Source: an uncultured bacterium (GTDB lineage Bacteria; Actinomycetota; Coriobacteriia; Coriobacteriales; Coriobacteriaceae). Taken from it: a stretch of DNA of 8,059 nt. This document shows, piece by piece, positions 5,297 to 8,059 of this stretch; the first letter of the stretch is position 1; every line of letters begins with the position of its first letter. The translations under genes and the position numbers were made by a program. Under the pieces are notes generated by a model. The model searched no databases. It was given only the letters and a program-made list of their open reading frames with translations, and was not told where the DNA came from. The stretch covers positions 1 through 8,059 of the forward strand of contig CAJMRR010000092.1 in assembly GCA_905215835.1 (NCBI GenBank). The letters are read 5' to 3'.

Positions 5297-6826
5297 ATGA
5301 ACGAGTCATATCGCCTGGGCGAGCAATCGATTATTGCCTATCTTCAGCGACTTGCGAACGGCGTCTCGACCGCTGAACTCGATGTTGCCGCGCTGCCTGC
5401 TGAGCTACGCGCCGTTGGTGAGCAACTGCAAAAGACGCATGCCATCCTGCAACAAGAGCGCCAGCTGCTTGAGCGCAACGCCTATATCGATCCGCTCACC
5501 AACTTGGGCAACCGCAACGGATTCGACCGTCACGTCGAGCAACTCTGGCGCAAAGGCGATCCCTTCACCTGCGCCTATATTGACATCGACCATCTCAAGC
5601 ATTGCAATGATAGGTTTGGCCACGCCGAAGGCAATCGCTATATTCTGGGCATCTGCCGCGCGCTCTCCGAAACCATGGAGCACGATGAGATGCTGCTCCG
5701 TATCGGTGGAGACGAGTTTGTGCTCATCTCGCTCTCCGCAAACGAGATTGAACTCGAGCAGCGCTTGGAGCAGGTACGTACCAGGCTGATCGAGGCGAGC
5801 TCAGGTGGCAAGGCGCCCATGATCGGCAGCTTTAGCTTTGGCTGCTCGCGCGTCGATCCACTTGCTGGCGACACGCGTCGCCAGATGACGATGGATGCCG
5901 ATCGCAAGATGTATCGATATAAGCTTATGCATCGTGTGCAGCAACCGAAAGACGATGACGCGCCGCAACGCCCAATCGTCGATCAGCTTCCCTGCAACGA
6001 CCGGGTGTTCCAAGCGATCTCCATGAGCTCCGAGACGCGCTATCCGTTTATCCTCAATCTCGATACGGGAGAATCGCAATGGTCGGTTAACGCCGTGCGC
6101 GATTTTGACCTGCCCTCCCAGCACCCTTTTAACTCACTCGACATGTGGCTCGCCCGCGTTCATCCCGAGGACCGCGACAACGTACGCGCCGAACTCGACA
6201 TGGTGATAAACGGCACGTGGCACTTCCACTACATGCAGTATCGCGTAATGGATGCCACCGGAAAATACGTGCTTTGCGACTGCACGGGCTACCGCTTGGA
6301 CGGCACCGATACCGAGCCCGGCATGTATGTGGGCATTATCATCAACCGAAGCTTGGCAGATACGACCGATTCCGTGACCGGCTTGGGCGATATTCACGCC
6401 CTGGTCAACGCCATTGGCGAAATGCGTCGCGTGGCGCGCAAGGCGGGGTTGATCGCCATTAAAATCGATGATATCGCTCAGGTCAATGCCCGTTTTGGCT
6501 TTGATGCGGGCGACCGTGTTTTGGCAGAATGTGCCGCCTGTCTGGTGGAATGCTCGCGCGGTAAGGGTCGTATGTTCCGCTCGACGGGGCCGATGTTCGT
6601 GGCGCTTTTCGACGACTTTGATCCCGAAGAAACCGATGCGATTGCAGAGGAAATCGAGCGGTTCCTGGGTTCGCCCGTGCTCTTTGGCCCATTTGAATAT
6701 CAGCCGCCCATTCGCGTGGCCACGCTCCATCTGGACGGCGTCGACCGTCAGCCCGTTTCGATTTTGAACGAGCTCAAAGCGTTGCTCGGGAAAGCCGTGC
6801 AGGTGCCAGGTACCAAACTGGATTAG
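5297..6826 (+). CDS. Putative diguanylate cyclase-like protein, GGDEF-PAS-GGDEF*
   Basis: The 509-aa soluble protein is a paralogue of the preceding gene product. An N-terminal helical region (about 1-62) could be a HAMP-like or coiled-coil signalling segment. GGDEF domain 1 (about 63-215) has intact GGDEF at 137-141, metal Asp96, Lys101, Asn104 and Lys209. GHxxGD is again GHAEGN (Asn113), and the RxxD inhibitory site is missing (EHDE at 128-131). A PAS domain spans about 235-352, with MWLARVHPED at 283-292 and MQYRV at 313-317. A degenerate GGDEF domain (about 356-480) has STGPMF where the motif should be. The protein ends there, with no EAL, and its domain order equals the first three domains of its neighbour. 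So it is probably a synthase only, or a regulator. The ATG is fixed by AAGGAGG. It follows the first gene by 127 bp and may have its own promoter. Confidence 0.92.
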   Translation: MNESYRLGEQSIIAYLQRLANGVSTAELDVAALPAELRAVGEQLQKTHAILQQERQLLERNAYIDPLTNLGNRNGFDRHVEQLWRKGDPFTCAYIDIDHLKHCNDRFGHAEGNRYILGICRALSETMEHDEMLLRIGGDEFVLISLSANEIELEQRLEQVRTRLIEASSGGKAPMIGSFSFGCSRVDPLAGDTRRQMTMDADRKMYRYKLMHRVQQPKDDDAPQRPIVDQLPCNDRVFQAISMSSETRYPFILNLDTGESQWSVNAVRDFDLPSQHPFNSLDMWLARVHPEDRDNVRAELDMVINGTWHFHYMQYRVMDATGKYVLCDCTGYRLDGTDTEPGMYVGIIINRSLADTTDSVTGLGDIHALVNAIGEMRRVARKAGLIAIKIDDIAQVNARFGFDAGDRVLAECAACLVECSRGKGRMFRSTGPMFVALFDDFDPEETDAIAEEIERFLGSPVLFGPFEYQPPIRVATLHLDGVDRQPVSILNELKALLGKAVQVPGTKLD

Positions 6827-6854
6827 CACCGCGCCCACACCGCCTCCCCCATCG

Positions 6855-6863
6855 TGCGATAAT
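6855..6863 (+). promoter_or_regulatory. Candidate extended -10 promoter for the flavoprotein gene
   Basis: TGCGATAAT combines a TGn extension with GATAAT, one mismatch from TATAAT. No -35 is evident, which is common for extended -10 promoters. The transcript would start near 6870, about 30 nt before the ATG. Confidence 0.5.
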
Positions 6864-6900
6864 CCTCTGCAGAAGTCACCGACAGCAGAGGGAGTTTGTG

Positions 6901-7524
6901 ATGAAGGTTCTTTTGGTCAATGGCAGCCCCAAGGCAAACGGCAACACCGCCCGCGCACTCGCCGAGGTCGCCGAGCAACTCAATGCCGAAGGCATTGATA
7001 CCGAGGTGTTTCAGCTGGGCACCAAGCCCATTCGCGACTGCATTGGCTGTGGTCAGTGCGGCAAGCTCGATTGCCGCTGCACCTTTGACGATGACGTGGT
7101 GAACGAGCTGATCGCTGCCGCCGAGCAGGCAGATGGCTTTGTCTTTGGCTCGCCCGTCTACTATGCGCACCCCAGCGGACGCATCCTTTCGGCCCTCGAT
7201 CGCGCATTCTATGCCGGCAGCAAGGCCTTTGCGCACAAGCCGGGCGCTGCCGTCGCCGTCGCCCGTCGCGGCGGCACGTCGACCACCTTCGACGTGCTCA
7301 ATAAGTACTTCACCATCAACCAGATGCCCGTGGTTGCTTCCACGTACTGGAACAACGTGTTTGGCGCCATGCCGGGCGAGGCCGCCCAGGACGCCGAGGG
7401 CCTGGCCACCATGCGCAACATCGGCAAGAACATGGCCTGGCTCCTGCATTGTATCGAGGCAGGACAGGCCGCCGGCATCGAAGCCCCCGAAGCCGATCGC
7501 GAGCGCACCAACTTCATCAGGTAG
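6901..7524 (+). CDS. Flavodoxin-fold NAD(P)H-dependent reductase with iron-sulfur-type cysteine motif
   Basis: The 207-aa protein has a flavodoxin-like fold. The FMN phosphate loop NGSPKANGNT is at residues 7-16 after the first strand, and GSPVYYAHPSG (83-93) is the second FMN-contacting loop. A compact cysteine cluster, Cys47-x2-Cys50-x2-Cys53-x4-Cys58, with a further Cys60, fits the CX2CX2CX4-7C motif of iron-sulfur flavoproteins (Isf family) that hold a 4Fe-4S cluster. Many relatives annotated as NADPH-dependent FMN reductases have only a partial set, so cluster binding is inferred. The partner and substrate are unknown; the location is cytoplasmic. AGGGAG (6889-6894) sits 6 bp before ATG 6901; an adjacent GTG at 6898 is a less likely start. 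The ArsC-like gene follows after 17 bp, so the two probably share a transcript. Confidence 0.88.
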   Translation: MKVLLVNGSPKANGNTARALAEVAEQLNAEGIDTEVFQLGTKPIRDCIGCGQCGKLDCRCTFDDDVVNELIAAAEQADGFVFGSPVYYAHPSGRILSALDRAFYAGSKAFAHKPGAAVAVARRGGTSTTFDVLNKYFTINQMPVVASTYWNNVFGAMPGEAAQDAEGLATMRNIGKNMAWLLHCIEAGQAAGIEAPEADRERTNFIR

Positions 7525-7541
7525 AACGGCGGAACAAATAC

Positions 7542-7883
7542 ATGAACGTGCAAATTTTTGGCACCAAAAAGTCTTTCGATACCAAGAAGGCTCAGCGTTA
7601 TTTTAAGGAGCGCCGCATTAAGGTGCAGTTTATCGACCTTAAGGAAAAGGAGATGAGCAAGGGCGAGCTCACGAGCGTAATGCAGGCGGTCGGCGGCATC
7701 GACAAGCTGCTCAACCCCAAGGCTAAGGACGAGGAGACGCTCGCGCTCATCCAGCACCTCACCCCTAGCCAGCGCTTCGACAAGCTGCTCGAGAACCAGC
7801 AGGTCTTGGCCGAGCCCATCGTGCGCAACGGCAAAAAGGCCACCGTCGGTTATTGCCCCGATGTATGGGGAGCCTGGGAGTAG
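7542..7883 (+). CDS. ArsC/Spx-family thioredoxin-fold protein, catalytic Cys replaced by Ser
   Basis: The 113-aa protein matches the arsenate reductase-like family in length and pattern. The N-terminal strand and loop IFGTKKSFDTKKA (5-17) are followed by QFIDLKEKEMSK, a helical middle, and the family signature PIVRNGKKATVGY (92-104) before a final Trp-rich end. In most members the loop carries a Cys at the place of Ser11 (TCT, 7572-7574), the residue that attacks arsenate or forms a disulfide. The only Cys here is Cys105, near the C-terminus. It is therefore unlikely to work as a classical ArsC; a binding or regulatory role, or chemistry at Cys105, are alternatives. No other arsenic-resistance gene is nearby. 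The start at 7542 follows a weak GGCGGA about 8 bp upstream and coincides with the family N-terminus. Confidence 0.9.
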   Translation: MNVQIFGTKKSFDTKKAQRYFKERRIKVQFIDLKEKEMSKGELTSVMQAVGGIDKLLNPKAKDEETLALIQHLTPSQRFDKLLENQQVLAEPIVRNGKKATVGYCPDVWGAWE

Positions 7884-7929
7884 CCTGTGTTATTTGCCGG
7901 CGCGTGGGTATAAGAGCAGGCGTTTGGCA

Positions 7930-7935
7930 TATGAT
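7930..7935 (+). promoter_or_regulatory. Candidate -10 box for the CobW-type gene
   Basis: TATGAT lies 35 bp before the ATG at 7970. No clear -35 is seen at 16-18 bp. The 86-bp gap after the ArsC-like gene leaves room for a separate promoter, and no convincing terminator was found in it. Confidence 0.35.
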
Positions 7936-7969
7936 TCAACTGTAAGCCATGTCTAACAAAGGAGGGCAC

Positions 7970-8059
7970 ATGCCCAACAAACCCGTGAAAATCATCATGC
8001 TTACCGGATACCTCGGTGCCGGCAAGACCACGCTGCTCAACCACATCCTCGCTAACGAC
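7970..8059 (+). CDS. CobW/YjiA-type P-loop GTPase, N-terminal fragment (runs off the window)
   Basis: Only 30 codons are present and the frame is open to the end of the window. After a short lead (MPNKPVKIIM) comes GYLGAGKTTLLN (residues 13-24), the Walker A motif in the GxLGxGKTT form characteristic of the CobW/COG0523 subfamily of G3E GTPases. These proteins are GTP-dependent metallochaperones or metal-insertion factors, for zinc or cobalt, or of unknown metal specificity. The other landmarks, such as the CxCC metal site and the GTPase switch motifs, lie outside the window, so the subgroup cannot be named. Relatives such as HypB and UreG share the P-loop but usually have different flanking residues. 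The start is supported by AAAGGAGGG at 7958-7966, with rather close spacing to the ATG. Confidence 0.85.
   Translation, partial: MPNKPVKIIMLTGYLGAGKTTLLNHILAND

Noticed and set aside
7133..7606. 157-codon open frame overlapping the flavoprotein gene
   Set aside because: It is the +1 shadow of the flavoprotein gene, rich in Ser, Pro, Arg and Ala, with no motif.
7542..7883. Arsenic-resistance operon
   Set aside because: The ArsC-like protein lacks the catalytic Cys, and no arsR, arsB or acr3 gene is nearby.
7883..7921. Terminator after the ArsC-like gene (CCTG/CAGG arms)
   Set aside because: The arms are only 4-5 bp with a loop near 30 nt and no T-run.
1..8059. CRISPR arrays, tRNA or rRNA genes, transposases or attachment sites
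   Set aside because: None was seen when reading both strands; the window is ordinary chromosomal coding DNA.

Overview
The window looks like a chromosomal segment from a GC-rich actinobacterium of the class Coriobacteriia, and Collinsella or a close relative is the best guess. This is inferred from base composition, strong C/G preference at third codon positions, and the overall look of the genes; no rRNA or marker gene is present to settle it. No mobile element, tRNA, rRNA or CRISPR array was seen.

Layout. (1) 1-1156, plus strand: the end of a thiamine salvage/biosynthesis operon. It holds the C-terminal tail of thiM (hydroxyethylthiazole kinase), a MTH1187/YkoF-type thiamine-binding protein, and thiE (thiamine phosphate synthase), packed with 3-bp and overlapping junctions. 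(2) 1200-1247: a strong hairpin between convergent genes. (3) 1258-2127, minus strand: a patatin-like phospholipase of the YjjU/COG4667 type. (4) 2128-2451: a 324-bp divergent intergenic region with short palindromes and promoter-like boxes. (5) 2452-6826, plus strand: two adjacent paralogous cyclic-dinucleotide signalling genes. The first (905 aa) reads GGDEF-PAS-degenerate GGDEF-degenerate GGDEF-EAL. The second (509 aa) reads GGDEF-PAS-degenerate GGDEF, as if it were the first protein without its last two domains. A 13-bp perfect inverted repeat lies between them. (6) 6901-7883, plus strand: a flavodoxin-fold iron-sulfur-type flavoprotein followed 17 bp later by an ArsC/Spx-family thioredoxin-fold protein. 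(7) 7970-end: the start of a CobW-type P-loop GTPase.

How the genes work together. thiM and thiE make the two halves of one pathway: thiazole phosphorylation, then coupling to HMP-pyrophosphate to give thiamine phosphate. The small protein between them probably binds thiamine or a precursor. The two GGDEF proteins form a local nucleotide second-messenger module: both carry an intact GGDEF motif, and only the first carries a complete EAL phosphodiesterase site. The flavoprotein, ArsC-like protein and CobW GTPase suggest a redox/metal-related neighbourhood, but no direct functional link is visible.

The most interesting points are these. Both intact GGDEF domains have Asn where canonical diguanylate cyclases have the guanine-contacting Asp (GHxxGN instead of GHxxGD), and both lack the RxxD inhibitory site. 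The first protein has an unusual three-GGDEF architecture. The ArsC-like protein has Ser at the catalytic Cys position. The control regions of both signalling genes contain palindromes.
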